Assembly: GCA_938014335.1 (NCBI GenBank)
Contig: CALLRP010000039.1
Coordinates: forward strand, 1 to 49,666
Length of the DNA: 49,666 nucleotides
Direction: 5' to 3'
Source of the DNA: an uncultured bacterium
GTDB taxonomy: Bacteria; Hydrogenedentota; Hydrogenedentia; Hydrogenedentales; Hydrogenedentaceae
The position numbers and the translations under genes are program-made. The notes beneath the pieces were generated by a model that made no database searches, was not told the DNA's origin, and saw only the letters and a list, made by a program, of their open reading frames with translations. Shown here piece by piece: positions 33,358-43,754 of this stretch. Each line of letters begins with the position of its first letter. The first letter of the stretch is position 1.

Positions 33358-34022
33358 AGCCAACCTATCTTATTTAAGGGCCAAAAACGAAATATCGCTT
33401 TACCTACAATTTGGTCTTCTGTAATAGGACCAAAATATCGACTATCTTTGCTAATTCTACGGTTATCCCCCAATACATAATATTCACCGGGATGCAAGAA
33501 TACCATATCTTCTTCATCTGAATTTTTAAAGTTGGAATCAAGATAAGGCTCTTCTAGTAGATTGTTATTTATATACACTCTATCTCTTGAATACTCCACT
33601 TTTTTTTGAGGAACTTCACGAAAAGTATTTTCAGAAGCACTCACAATTTTACTGGGTGAGTCCGAGGGAACCATAGCAATAATTCTTTTAACATATCGGC
33701 GATCATCTTCTCCTTTTCCCTCAAAGACGATAATATCTCCCTCATGAATTTTCCATTGTTCAGGGAAGAGGGGAAATCTTTTTAAAATACAGGGAAGTTT
33801 GAATACTAAAATGCGGTCTCCTTCATTCAAAGTTCCTCTCATGGAAGGACCCCAGACTTCATAACCTTCAATAATGAAGGAATGAATAAACCAGACACAA
33901 AAAATAAATAGAAGGAGTAATTTGATAAAAGCGAATATTTCACTTAAAACAGAATCCCCTGTGTTTTTTTCTGTTTGTTGATGCTCTGAAGTATTTTTTA
34001 TTTCTTCTGTTTCACTGCTCAT
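33354..34022 (-). CDS. lepB: Signal peptidase I
   Basis: This enzyme removes Sec signal peptides. The 222 residues include one membrane segment (about residues 30-50), the catalytic Ser motif VWGPSMRGTLNEGDRILV, the catalytic Lys motif DDRRYVKRIIAM, and the GDNRRISKDSRYFGPI box. The cytoplasmic N-terminus is short and charged. It overlaps the lpxH start and lies one base after the PHP gene, so the three are in one transcription unit. Confidence 0.94.
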   Translation of the reverse strand: MSSETEEIKNTSEHQQTEKNTGDSVLSEIFAFIKLLLLFIFCVWFIHSFIIEGYEVWGPSMRGTLNEGDRILVFKLPCILKRFPLFPEQWKIHEGDIIVFEGKGEDDRRYVKRIIAMVPSDSPSKIVSASENTFREVPQKKVEYSRDRVYINNNLLEEPYLDSNFKNSDEEDMVFLHPGEYYVLGDNRRISKDSRYFGPITEDQIVGKAIFRFWPLNKIGWL

Positions 34023-34023
34023 T

Positions 34024-34662
34024 TTATTGTTTAAACTTATAACTTAAGTTATGCGAACCCATACGGAATCGCTTATTTTTTAAAGCTGATATAAAATTTA
34101 TCTTATCCGGTGTTTCTAATTCAACATCAATCCAATACTTACCGACATAAAAAGGCTGGTGAGCATCACTTGCACAAATCTGCATTCGATTTAAATTCTT
34201 CGCCCAAAGGCTTGCTTGTTCCTGTTCTGCCCCATTCATATTTACACTCCTTACCTCCATAGCCGGGATAGGTAAGGTTTCTAAACGCTGGTCAAAATGA
34301 TGATAACTTCGAGTAGGATGTGCTGCTATACAAAACCCGTCATACTCTTCAACTTCTGCAATTACTTCTTCTATAGGTACAAAATTTTTCCACTTTCTAA
34401 TTATTTTATCGTTCAATCCCAAGACAAGTAAATCGCCCGCGTCCGTTGTAATTTCTGCTCCTGAAAAAATACTAAGTCCATTAGCAAATACTTTTTCCTT
34501 TAATTCTTTAATCTCTTTTTCAGTCCATTGGTAATGATGTTCGGTAATTACTATCCCATTTAAACCTGCAGATATAGCACTTTCGACCATTTCCTCGGGG
34601 TGCATTACACTACACGGGGAATAAGCATTTGTATGTAAGTGTATATCAAATTTTAAATACAT
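34024..34662 (-). CDS. PHP-domain metal-dependent phosphoesterase
   Basis: The 212-residue protein has PHP metal-binding motifs: FDIHLHTNAYSPCS at the N-terminus, GIVITEHHYQW, CIAAHPTRSYHHFDQR and ICASDAHQP. PHP enzymes hydrolyse phosphoester bonds of small molecules or nucleotides. The substrate here is not evident. AAGGGATG lies just upstream of the ATG. It sits between a glycosyltransferase and lepB in a minus-strand run. Confidence 0.85.
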   Translation of the reverse strand: MYLKFDIHLHTNAYSPCSVMHPEEMVESAISAGLNGIVITEHHYQWTEKEIKELKEKVFANGLSIFSGAEITTDAGDLLVLGLNDKIIRKWKNFVPIEEVIAEVEEYDGFCIAAHPTRSYHHFDQRLETLPIPAMEVRSVNMNGAEQEQASLWAKNLNRMQICASDAHQPFYVGKYWIDVELETPDKINFISALKNKRFRMGSHNLSYKFKQ

Positions 34663-34708
34663 AAAAGCATCCCTTCATCATTTTAGAAAACCATTCTTTC
34701 ACTATCTA

Positions 34709-35866
34709 TCAAGATAAAATCTGATGTATACTGTCCAAAAGAATTCGTTCTTCTCTCTGCCAATTATACCTTATTTCCACTGCTTCTCGCCCATTTTTTC
34801 CTAAACGAATTGCTTCTTCAGGGTTACGAAGTAAATAAATAATAGCGTTTGCAATTTCTTTAGGATTGGTTACATCTACACATAAACCACAATCACTTTC
34901 CCTAACGATTTTTGATACCTCTACTGCAAAATTGGGAACAATAACAGGTTTTTCTTCCCGCATATAGTCAAAAAGTTTATGGGGCATGGCTAAAGTATGA
35001 TTTAAAAACCCCGGCTGAAAAAGAATTAAACCTATCTTCGATACTCGAATGTATTTTGGAACTTCTTCAAAAGGGACAACCCCTAACAAGTGGATATTTC
35101 TTTCTAACTTTTTTTCAGATATTGCTTGTTTATATTCTTCTTCACTTCCATACACATATTCACCTAAAACAATACAGTGCAAATCTGGAATTTCTTTTAC
35201 GACTTCTTCTACTGCGTCCAACAATTGATATGAGCCACGTATAGTACCAAAAACACCCTGGTGTATAATGGTTGGGACATGAGCATATTTTTCAATTAAT
35301 AATGGAGGAATATCGGAACAGATAGGTTGTAAATGATTCGTATTAAGAATTGTTATACGAGGAGTTTTTATACCTTTCCACAAGGGTTCAAAACTCTCAC
35401 GTGTCACAATTATCATATCTGTCCATCGAGCAAAAAGTCGCATTACTTTTAGTGTAAAATATTCAACAGGTTTATGTAAAAATCTGGGGAAGAATTGCGC
35501 CATTTTGTTGGGATTATGTTCATGCATATCAAAAACTACTTTGCCTCCCTTAAATAATTTAATTAAGAGTGCGGAAACCCATGATTCAGGCTCGGGGGCA
35601 ATGTAAATATCTGTAGGTATTTGTTTGCCTAATTTAAAAAGGGTAAAAACGGATTTAATACGATTTAGCCAACCTTTTTTATATGGGAAAACGACAAACT
35701 GAACTCCAATATCACTTTTAGGAAGTTTATTACCTGAATAGGGACAAATGGAAGTAACCTCATATCCATTTGAAACAAAACTACGGGCTAATTTGTGATA
35801 CATTCGTTTGTCATAAGGCTCATGTAAAACATTTAAAAGCGTTATTTTTACTTTGGGTTGAGACAT
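34709..35866 (-). CDS. Glycosyltransferase family 4 protein
   Basis: The 385 residues show a two-domain GT-B fold. The N-terminal part begins VKITLLNVLHEPYDKRMYHKLA. In the C-terminal part, HLLGVVPFEEVPKYIRVSKIGLIL and HTLAMPHKLFDYMREEKPVI give the GT4 nucleotide-sugar site (E-K-P at the end). It probably transfers a sugar to an envelope glycan. The acceptor is unknown. It lies between pdxJ and a PHP gene. Confidence 0.88.
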   Translation of the reverse strand: MSQPKVKITLLNVLHEPYDKRMYHKLARSFVSNGYEVTSICPYSGNKLPKSDIGVQFVVFPYKKGWLNRIKSVFTLFKLGKQIPTDIYIAPEPESWVSALLIKLFKGGKVVFDMHEHNPNKMAQFFPRFLHKPVEYFTLKVMRLFARWTDMIIVTRESFEPLWKGIKTPRITILNTNHLQPICSDIPPLLIEKYAHVPTIIHQGVFGTIRGSYQLLDAVEEVVKEIPDLHCIVLGEYVYGSEEEYKQAISEKKLERNIHLLGVVPFEEVPKYIRVSKIGLILFQPGFLNHTLAMPHKLFDYMREEKPVIVPNFAVEVSKIVRESDCGLCVDVTNPKEIANAIIYLLRNPEEAIRLGKNGREAVEIRYNWQREERILLDSIHQILS

Positions 35867-35907
35867 TTTTGGGAAACCTGTTTTTATATAAATACAAAAA
35901 CAATTTC

Positions 35908-36633
35908 TTATTTATTACTAACTTTTTCCAGTATAGCCAATATTTCTTTTACAGCAGAATCCAGACCGATAAAGATAGCACGGGCTATAATATCATGTCC
36001 AATATTTACTTCTTTCAATCCGGGAATCTTTGCTACAGGTTCTAAATTTCGCACGGTTAAACCATGTCCTGCATGAACTGCTAAACCTAATTGATTTGCT
36101 ACTTTTCCTGCTTCATAAAGTCGCTCTAATTCGTTTACAAGCTTTTCTTCTTCTGCATTTGCGTATGCTCCTGTATGTAATTCAACGCTATCTGCACCAA
36201 TTTCAGCACTGGCATGAACCTGCTCTATATCCGGGTCAACAAACATACTTACTTTTATCCCTTTTTCATGCATTTCATCTATCACTTTTTTTAAGCCCTC
36301 TTTTTGCCCCGATACATTCAAACCACCTTCGGTAGTTATTTCCTGACGATTCTCCGGTACAAGGCACACAGTATAAGGAGTAATTCGATGAGCAATCTTT
36401 ATAATTTCCGGAACCGCTGCCATTTCTAAATTCATACGAACCAATAGAACTTCTTTGAGCCTTTCAACATCTCTGTCCTGAATATGCCTTCTGTCCTGAC
36501 GTAGATGAACTGTAATTTGATGTGCTCCTGCAATTTCACATATTTTTGCTGCCATAACCACATCCGGAACTCTTCCTTTTCGTGCTTCTCGTAATGTTGC
36601 CACATGGTCTATATTTACACCTAACTCAATCAT
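35908..36633 (-). CDS. pdxJ: Pyridoxine 5'-phosphate synthase
   Basis: PdxJ condenses 1-deoxy-D-xylulose 5-phosphate with aminoacetone phosphate to make the B6 ring. The 241 residues begin ELGVNIDHVATLREARKG, the family signature with the catalytic residues. HLRQDRRHIQDRDV, LVPENRQEITTEGGLNV and AGHGLTVRNL follow. The presence of PdxJ indicates the DXP-dependent B6 pathway. It is 25 bases downstream of glmM. Confidence 0.96.
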   Translation of the reverse strand: MIELGVNIDHVATLREARKGRVPDVVMAAKICEIAGAHQITVHLRQDRRHIQDRDVERLKEVLLVRMNLEMAAVPEIIKIAHRITPYTVCLVPENRQEITTEGGLNVSGQKEGLKKVIDEMHEKGIKVSMFVDPDIEQVHASAEIGADSVELHTGAYANAEEEKLVNELERLYEAGKVANQLGLAVHAGHGLTVRNLEPVAKIPGLKEVNIGHDIIARAIFIGLDSAVKEILAILEKVSNK

Positions 36634-36658
36634 ATTGAATACCTCCAGATTCTAAGTT

Positions 36659-38011
36659 CTAAGATTCAAGCAATAATGTAATTTTTTCAATTAACTTTTT
36701 GCAATAAATTTCTGCTTTCCTTAATTCTACATGCTGTACCATCACCCTAATAATAGGTTCAGTCCCTGAATAACGAATAACCACTTTTCCCTCTCCGTTT
36801 AATTCTTTTTCAGCTTCTTCTGATAATTTATTAAGCTGTTCTTCAGGCAGTCTTTCTTTACTTTCACAAAATACTTTTCCATGTTGTTCAGGTAAAGGTT
36901 GGTAGACTTTTCCCCATTCCGAAAGAGGCTGGTCTGTCCTTATCATAATTGCCAATACTTGCAAAGCAGAGATCATTGCGTCACCTGTAACATTGTAATC
37001 TAACAATACAATATGCCCGGAAGGTTCTCCCCCCAAATTTGAATTTTCTTTTCTCAGTGCTTCCGAAACAGCCCTATCACCTACTGCTGTCCTTATGACA
37101 CGACCACCATAAGGTTTTATAGCCCGTTCTAATCCGGCATTTGCCATTACTGTAGTTACCAGGGTTTTGTTTCCCAATACCCCTCTTTTCAAGTAATCTA
37201 CTCCCAAAATAGCAAGAATTGCATTCCCATCTAATAATCTACCGTGAGCATCTGCCATAACCAATCTGTCTCCATCACCATCAAAAGCAATACCTACATC
37301 AGCTTTTTCACGGATAACTTGAGCTCTCATTTCTTCAGGATACACGGAACCGCATTTGTCGTTGATATTTATCCCATTGGGTTTATCACCGATGGGAATG
37401 ACTTCGGCACCCAATTCAGATAAAGTGTCCGGTCCCACGCGATACATCGCTCCATTCGCACAATCTACCACAATTCGTAATCCATCTAATCGCATACCCT
37501 TTGGAAAAGTCGCTTTGACAAATTCGATATATCTACCTACTGCATCGTCAATCCGTTTTGCCGTCCCAATTTTCTCCCCTGTGGGTCGCAATTGGTCTAC
37601 TTCTCCTGTCTGGATTAATCGTTCGATTTCGTCTTCTACTTCATCGGGAATTTTATAACCGTCAGGACCAAATATTTTAATCCCATTATCATGGTATGGA
37701 TTGTGCGAGGCACTTATCATAATTGCCCCATCACAACGCAAACTTCGCATAATATAGGATACCCCGGGCGTAGGAAGAGGACCGGTAAGTAATACACGAA
37801 CTCCTACTGAACATAATCCCGCTGTTAAGGCATTTTCTAACATATAACAGGAACGGCGTGTATCTTTACCAATAAGTATGGTATGTTGTCGGTTTTCGCA
37901 CTGAAAAATTGTTCCTGTGGCTCTTCCGATCTTTAAAGCCATCTCTGTGGTCATCGGATAAACATTAGCAACTCCACGAACACCATCTGTGCCAAACAAT
38001 CGTTTGCTCAT
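36659..38011 (-). CDS. glmM: Phosphoglucosamine mutase
   Basis: GlmM converts glucosamine 6-phosphate to glucosamine 1-phosphate for peptidoglycan and LPS precursors. The 450 residues show FGTDGVRGVAN, the phosphoserine loop MISASHNPYHDNGIKIFG, the metal loop DGDGDRLVMA, GGEPSGHIV, and the phosphate-binding RYSGTEPIIRVM. It is 5 bases downstream of folP. The ftsH-folP-glmM order is the classic one. Confidence 0.97.
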   Translation of the reverse strand: MSKRLFGTDGVRGVANVYPMTTEMALKIGRATGTIFQCENRQHTILIGKDTRRSCYMLENALTAGLCSVGVRVLLTGPLPTPGVSYIMRSLRCDGAIMISASHNPYHDNGIKIFGPDGYKIPDEVEDEIERLIQTGEVDQLRPTGEKIGTAKRIDDAVGRYIEFVKATFPKGMRLDGLRIVVDCANGAMYRVGPDTLSELGAEVIPIGDKPNGININDKCGSVYPEEMRAQVIREKADVGIAFDGDGDRLVMADAHGRLLDGNAILAILGVDYLKRGVLGNKTLVTTVMANAGLERAIKPYGGRVIRTAVGDRAVSEALRKENSNLGGEPSGHIVLLDYNVTGDAMISALQVLAIMIRTDQPLSEWGKVYQPLPEQHGKVFCESKERLPEEQLNKLSEEAEKELNGEGKVVIRYSGTEPIIRVMVQHVELRKAEIYCKKLIEKITLLLES

Positions 38012-38016
38012 ACTTT

Positions 38017-38844
38017 TTATCCTTTCTCCATTCCATACATTATAGCCTCACTCATACGCACAACTCGAACCATTTCTTTTACTTGATGCACCCTTACTGC
38101 ATGGACTCCTTGAAACACAGCCCATGCTACTGTGGCAGATGTCCCCTCTACTCTCTGGTCTATGGGTAAGTCCAAGACTGCTCCTATAGTTGATTTGTTT
38201 GAAGTCCCTATTAAAACGGGCAAGCCAAAGCGAAAAAATTCTTTTATTCTGCGAAGTAAGGTTAGGTTTTGTTCTACTGTTTTCCCAAACCCAAAACCGG
38301 GGTCAAGCCATATTTTATCCTGTTTGATACCATGTTTCTTTGCAAAGTTTAATCGTTCCTCAAAAAAAGAACATATATCCGATACGACATCGTTATAACG
38401 CGGTTCTAATTGCATTGTTTTGGGTGTTCCTTGCATATGCATTAGCACATAGTTGCAACCTGCTTCGGCTACTACTTCGACTAATTCTGGGTCAAGCCGA
38501 AAAGCAGATATATCATTAATCATTGTAACACCGTATTTTAACGCTTTTCGGGCAGTGTCTGCTCTATATGTGTCTACAGAACGCGGAACAGATATATCGT
38601 GAAGCCTTTCCAAAATAGGTAAAATTCTTCGCTGTTCTTCGTCTGACCCTACAGGTTCTGAACCGGGACGAGAGGACTCGCCTCCGATATCTATCCAATC
38701 ACATCCCTCCTCTACCATCTGAATAGCATGTTTGTATGCTTCCTCGATCGAAAAAAAATGCCCCCCATCATAAAATGAATCGGGAGTAACATTTAAAATA
38801 CCTATAACCTGTGTACGTTTTGACATCTTTCTATCTTTTCCCAT
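38017..38844 (-). CDS. folP: Dihydropteroate synthase
   Basis: FolP joins p-aminobenzoate to the pterin pyrophosphate. The 275 residues contain ILNVTPDSFYDGG, DIGGESSRPGSEPV, NDISAFRLD, DPGFGFGKT and GTSNKSTIG, all in the expected order. An in-frame ATG six codons in (38826) is an alternative start. It lies 15 bases after the ftsH stop and feeds the FolC step encoded at 10396-11700. Confidence 0.95.
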   Translation of the reverse strand: MGKDRKMSKRTQVIGILNVTPDSFYDGGHFFSIEEAYKHAIQMVEEGCDWIDIGGESSRPGSEPVGSDEEQRRILPILERLHDISVPRSVDTYRADTARKALKYGVTMINDISAFRLDPELVEVVAEAGCNYVLMHMQGTPKTMQLEPRYNDVVSDICSFFEERLNFAKKHGIKQDKIWLDPGFGFGKTVEQNLTLLRRIKEFFRFGLPVLIGTSNKSTIGAVLDLPIDQRVEGTSATVAWAVFQGVHAVRVHQVKEMVRVVRMSEAIMYGMEKG

Positions 38845-38859
38845 CCCACTTCATTATAA

Positions 38860-40815
38860 CTAAGCAAGGTCAGGTAAAGGCGGTTGAGACGGTGTTGGTA
38901 ATTCGGAAAGGTCTTCCGGTTTGGTTTCCTGGGGTTTTACTTCTTGTATAATTTTCTTTTGTCTTTCTTTTTTCCATCGTTCGGGTAAAACATGTTCCCC
39001 CCCAACGGAACAGATAATTTCGTCTATTTCATTAGACTCCAGCGTCTCTTTTTCATTTAACGCATTTGCTAAAGCATCTAAAATATTTTTATGTTTTTCT
39101 AAGAGTTCTCGTGCATCCCTATAGGCATCCTCAATAATTTTATGAACTTCTCGGTCAACTGCGGCAGCGGTTTCTTCACTAAATTCACGCATACGAACAA
39201 AGTCTCTTCCTAAAAATACCTCGTCATTTTTACCAAATGCAATGGGACCTAATGAACTCATACCCCATTCACAAACCATCGAATGAGCTAAATGCGTGGC
39301 TTGTTGCAGGTCGTTGGCACAACCACTTGTAAACTCATTAAAAACAATCTCTTCTGCTGCGCGTCCACCCATAGTTACTCGTATTGTTGCTAAACACCAC
39401 TTTTGAGTTAAATTATGTCGGTCTTCTTCGGGTAGGAAACTTGTAACCCCTAATGAGGGACCGCGAGGAATTATCGTGGCTTTATGTATCGGGTCTGCAT
39501 CGGGCAATAATCGCCCTATTAACACATGACCTGCTTCATGATAAGCTGTTTGTAATTTCTCTTTAGCACTTAAAACTAAACTTTTACGGGCAGGACCCAT
39601 TAAAACACGGTCTTTAGCATCTTCAAAATCAACCATGCTCACTTTTTCTTTGTTCCGTCTTGCAGCAAGTAATGCCGCCTCATTTACCATATTGGCAAGG
39701 TCTGCACCGGAGAAACCAGGGGTACTTCTTGCTAAAACTTCAAGGTCTACATCATCATCCATTGGTACTTTTTGGTTGCGTATATGCACTTCTAAAATCT
39801 GTTTTCTCCCTCGAATATCGGGATTGGCTACGACAATTTGACGATCGAATCGTCCTGGACGAAGTAAGGCTCGATCTAAAACATCTGGTCGGTTTGTCGC
39901 TGCCATCAAGATAACACCTTCGTTACTGTTAAAGCCATCCATCTCCACCAGCAATTGATTTAATGTCTGTTCTCTTTCATCATGTCCCCCACCTAATCCT
40001 GCTCCTCTTTGTCTTCCTACTGCATCAATTTCATCTATAAATATAATACAGGGGGCATTTTTATATCCTTGCTGGAACAAATCGCGGACACGACTTGCAC
40101 CTACACCTACAAACATTTCTACAAAATCGGAACCACTTATACTAAAGAAGGGAACATTAGCTTCTCCCGCCACAGCACGGGCTAACAAAGTCTTGCCTGA
40201 TCCCGGAGGTCCCACAAGCAAAACCCCTCTTGGAATTCTCCCCCCTAAACGGGAGAATTTTTTAGGATCTTTTAGATATTCTACAATTTCTTTTAATTCT
40301 TCTTTAGCTTCGTCTACCCCAGCGACATCATTGAAGGTAACTACCTTATCACTCTGATTGACCAATCTTGCCCGACTCTTGCCAAACGATAATGCTTTAT
40401 TACTTCCTCCTTGCACCTGTCGAAACATTAAAAACCAGAACAGTCCCATTATAATCAATAAAGGGAGTACATTAATTAAGATACCCTGCCATAATGGGTT
40501 ATCTGTTTCATATTTATACACAACGCCCTGTTCTTCCAACTGCGTTTTCCACTCTTCTTTAAAATTATCGGTGTTAAACTGAATCTTTTTTTGTCCCTCC
40601 ACTTCATTTTTTAATTCCGCATATACTTGTTTAAGATTATTCCCCGATTCCCGAACAGTTACCGATTTAATATTACCTTGTTGAAGTTGTTGGACAAAAT
40701 CAGGTTCTAAAAGTTCCTTGCGAGGTCCTCTAACTTTTGAAAAATTGGACAACACAAGGACCATAATAATTAAGAAAACAACCCAAAGAGAAATTTGCTT
40801 TAGAAAACTATTCAT
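38860..40815 (-). CDS. ftsH: ATP-dependent zinc metalloprotease FtsH
   Basis: FtsH is a membrane-bound AAA+ protease. The 651 residues include two membrane segments (about residues 8-24 and 112-132), Walker [14 protein letters not shown], Walker [12 protein letters not shown], the SRH motif [18 protein letters not shown], and the zinc motif HEAGH. The C-terminal tail is proline-rich. The gene heads the ftsH-folP-glmM-pdxJ run, divergent from mreB. Confidence 0.97.
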   Translation of the reverse strand: MNSFLKQISLWVVFLIIMVLVLSNFSKVRGPRKELLEPDFVQQLQQGNIKSVTVRESGNNLKQVYAELKNEVEGQKKIQFNTDNFKEEWKTQLEEQGVVYKYETDNPLWQGILINVLPLLIIMGLFWFLMFRQVQGGSNKALSFGKSRARLVNQSDKVVTFNDVAGVDEAKEELKEIVEYLKDPKKFSRLGGRIPRGVLLVGPPGSGKTLLARAVAGEANVPFFSISGSDFVEMFVGVGASRVRDLFQQGYKNAPCIIFIDEIDAVGRQRGAGLGGGHDEREQTLNQLLVEMDGFNSNEGVILMAATNRPDVLDRALLRPGRFDRQIVVANPDIRGRKQILEVHIRNQKVPMDDDVDLEVLARSTPGFSGADLANMVNEAALLAARRNKEKVSMVDFEDAKDRVLMGPARKSLVLSAKEKLQTAYHEAGHVLIGRLLPDADPIHKATIIPRGPSLGVTSFLPEEDRHNLTQKWCLATIRVTMGGRAAEEIVFNEFTSGCANDLQQATHLAHSMVCEWGMSSLGPIAFGKNDEVFLGRDFVRMREFSEETAAAVDREVHKIIEDAYRDARELLEKHKNILDALANALNEKETLESNEIDEIICSVGGEHVLPERWKKERQKKIIQEVKPQETKPEDLSELPTPSQPPLPDLA

Positions 40816-42204
<1,389 letters not shown>

Positions 42205-42295
42205 TTTGTAATAATATCGTTATTATTTTTCGTTTGAAGTGTGAAAGAGGGTGAAAAGTTTTAATCCCTATAAAATATCAATATGTAATTGAAGA

Positions 42296-43222
42296 ATGAA
42301 TACATCGGATACCTCAAAAGCATATCGGTCAACCCTAATTTTTGTAGTTATATGTCTATTGTGTGTGATATCCCTTTTGACAGAAACTCCATCAGCCCCT
42401 ATTCGAAGTTTTTTTAAGCAGGGAATGTATTTGATAACACATCCTTTGGTAAGCATAAAAGCACAAACAGGCAGATTTTTAGATTATGTGGTCACCATTT
42501 TTTTTGAGGCTAATTATTTGAAAAGTGAGAATCATTCACTAAAAGAAGAACTTGTTCGATTACGATTAGCCCTTATTGAAAGGAGTGAAAGAAATTATCA
42601 ATTAGAGAAGAGATTAAAAAATACACCTCCTCCTGATGAATGGAAAACACTCAAATTGCTACAGGCAAATATTTTAGAAACTTATCAGGGCGCATTACGA
42701 ATAGATCGTGGTTCGCGTGATGGCGTTATTGTGTCTCAACCGGTGATAGTGCCCGAAGGGGTCGTCGGAATAATTATTGAGACATCTTTATTTTCTTCTG
42801 TTGTTGCCACATTACATCATCGTGAGTGTCGAATTGGTGCAATGATACAACGGGAAAGATTACGCCCTTATGATGGTGTCATCTATCCTTCCGGTGATTT
42901 ACGCAAAATTTGCACTATGAATTATATTGATATATATGACAAGATTCGTGTCGGAGATTTTGTTGTAACCAGCCCCGAAAGCACATTTCCACCTGGATTA
43001 CCTATTGGAATTATTCAAGCAATTCATGAATCGGGTACCCTCTGGAAAAGTGCGGATATTACTCCGATTGTAGACCCTTATAAATTAGAGTATGTGTTTA
43101 TTATTATTGATAAAATAGATCCATTAAATATTGTAGATTATAATAATGCACATATCAGTGAGAATAAAACATATGATGGGAAAGCAACACAAATACCTAT
43201 ACAGGAATTATTGGCTCCCTAA
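42296..43222 (+). CDS. mreC: Rod shape-determining protein MreC
   Basis: The 308-residue protein has an N-terminal membrane segment (about residues 13-28), a coiled coil (ENHSLKEELVRLRLALIE) and the MreC beta domain, including IDRGSRDGVIVSQPVIVPEGVVG and HHRECRIGAMIQ. MreC links MreB to penicillin-binding proteins in the periplasm. It follows mreB after 91 bases and precedes mreD after 15. Confidence 0.93.
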   Translation: MNTSDTSKAYRSTLIFVVICLLCVISLLTETPSAPIRSFFKQGMYLITHPLVSIKAQTGRFLDYVVTIFFEANYLKSENHSLKEELVRLRLALIERSERNYQLEKRLKNTPPPDEWKTLKLLQANILETYQGALRIDRGSRDGVIVSQPVIVPEGVVGIIIETSLFSSVVATLHHRECRIGAMIQRERLRPYDGVIYPSGDLRKICTMNYIDIYDKIRVGDFVVTSPESTFPPGLPIGIIQAIHESGTLWKSADITPIVDPYKLEYVFIIIDKIDPLNIVDYNNAHISENKTYDGKATQIPIQELLAP

Positions 43223-43237
43223 TACAGGCTTAATAAT

Positions 43238-43753
43238 ATGAGTTTAAATTATTTTGTCTGGACAATAATTATTCTTATTTTCTCTGTAACACAGACCAGC
43301 TGGCCTGATATGTTGAGAATTCAGGGGGTTATCCCTGATTTTGGGTTAATCATGGTTATTTTTTTTGCACTATTTTATGGTGAGGAACGAGCCATGTTTA
43401 CAGGTTTGTTTGCAGGGATATATCAAGATATAGCCAGTAATACAACATTGGGGCATCATGTTCTTTGCCTTGTGATTACCGGTTTCATTTTTGGTAAATT
43501 GTCAGGAAGATTGGTAAGTGAACATCCTGCTATCAAATCTGCTTTGGTCTTTGGGGGAGCCCTTTTACATGGTGTTTTGTTTAATATTATCGTATATCTT
43601 CAGGATCCTTACACGAATATAATTTATGTGATTTTTATAAACACTGTTCCTTCCGCTTTTTATAGTGCATTAATGACTCCTTTTATTTTCTGGATATTAC
43701 AATACATTTTCCGCTTTACAGATTTTTTCTCTGCATATTCTCCAGGGAAATAA
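43238..43753 (+). CDS. mreD: Rod shape-determining protein MreD
   Basis: This 171-residue polytopic membrane protein has five or so hydrophobic segments. It includes the MreD core region VIPDFGLIMVIFFALFYGEE and GLFAGIYQDIASNTTLGHH. It is a partner of MreC in the elongasome. Its position between mreC and the PBP2 gene (one base gap) confirms the assignment. MreD is poorly conserved, so context carries weight. Confidence 0.88.
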   Translation: MSLNYFVWTIIILIFSVTQTSWPDMLRIQGVIPDFGLIMVIFFALFYGEERAMFTGLFAGIYQDIASNTTLGHHVLCLVITGFIFGKLSGRLVSEHPAIKSALVFGGALLHGVLFNIIVYLQDPYTNIIYVIFINTVPSAFYSALMTPFIFWILQYIFRFTDFFSAYSPGK

Positions 43754-43754
43754 T

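Noticed and set aside
34034..34050. Palindrome ATAACTTAAGTTAT near the PHP gene end
   Set aside because: It lies inside the coding sequence for the PHP protein's C-terminus and is AT-rich, so a chance palindrome is the simpler reading.
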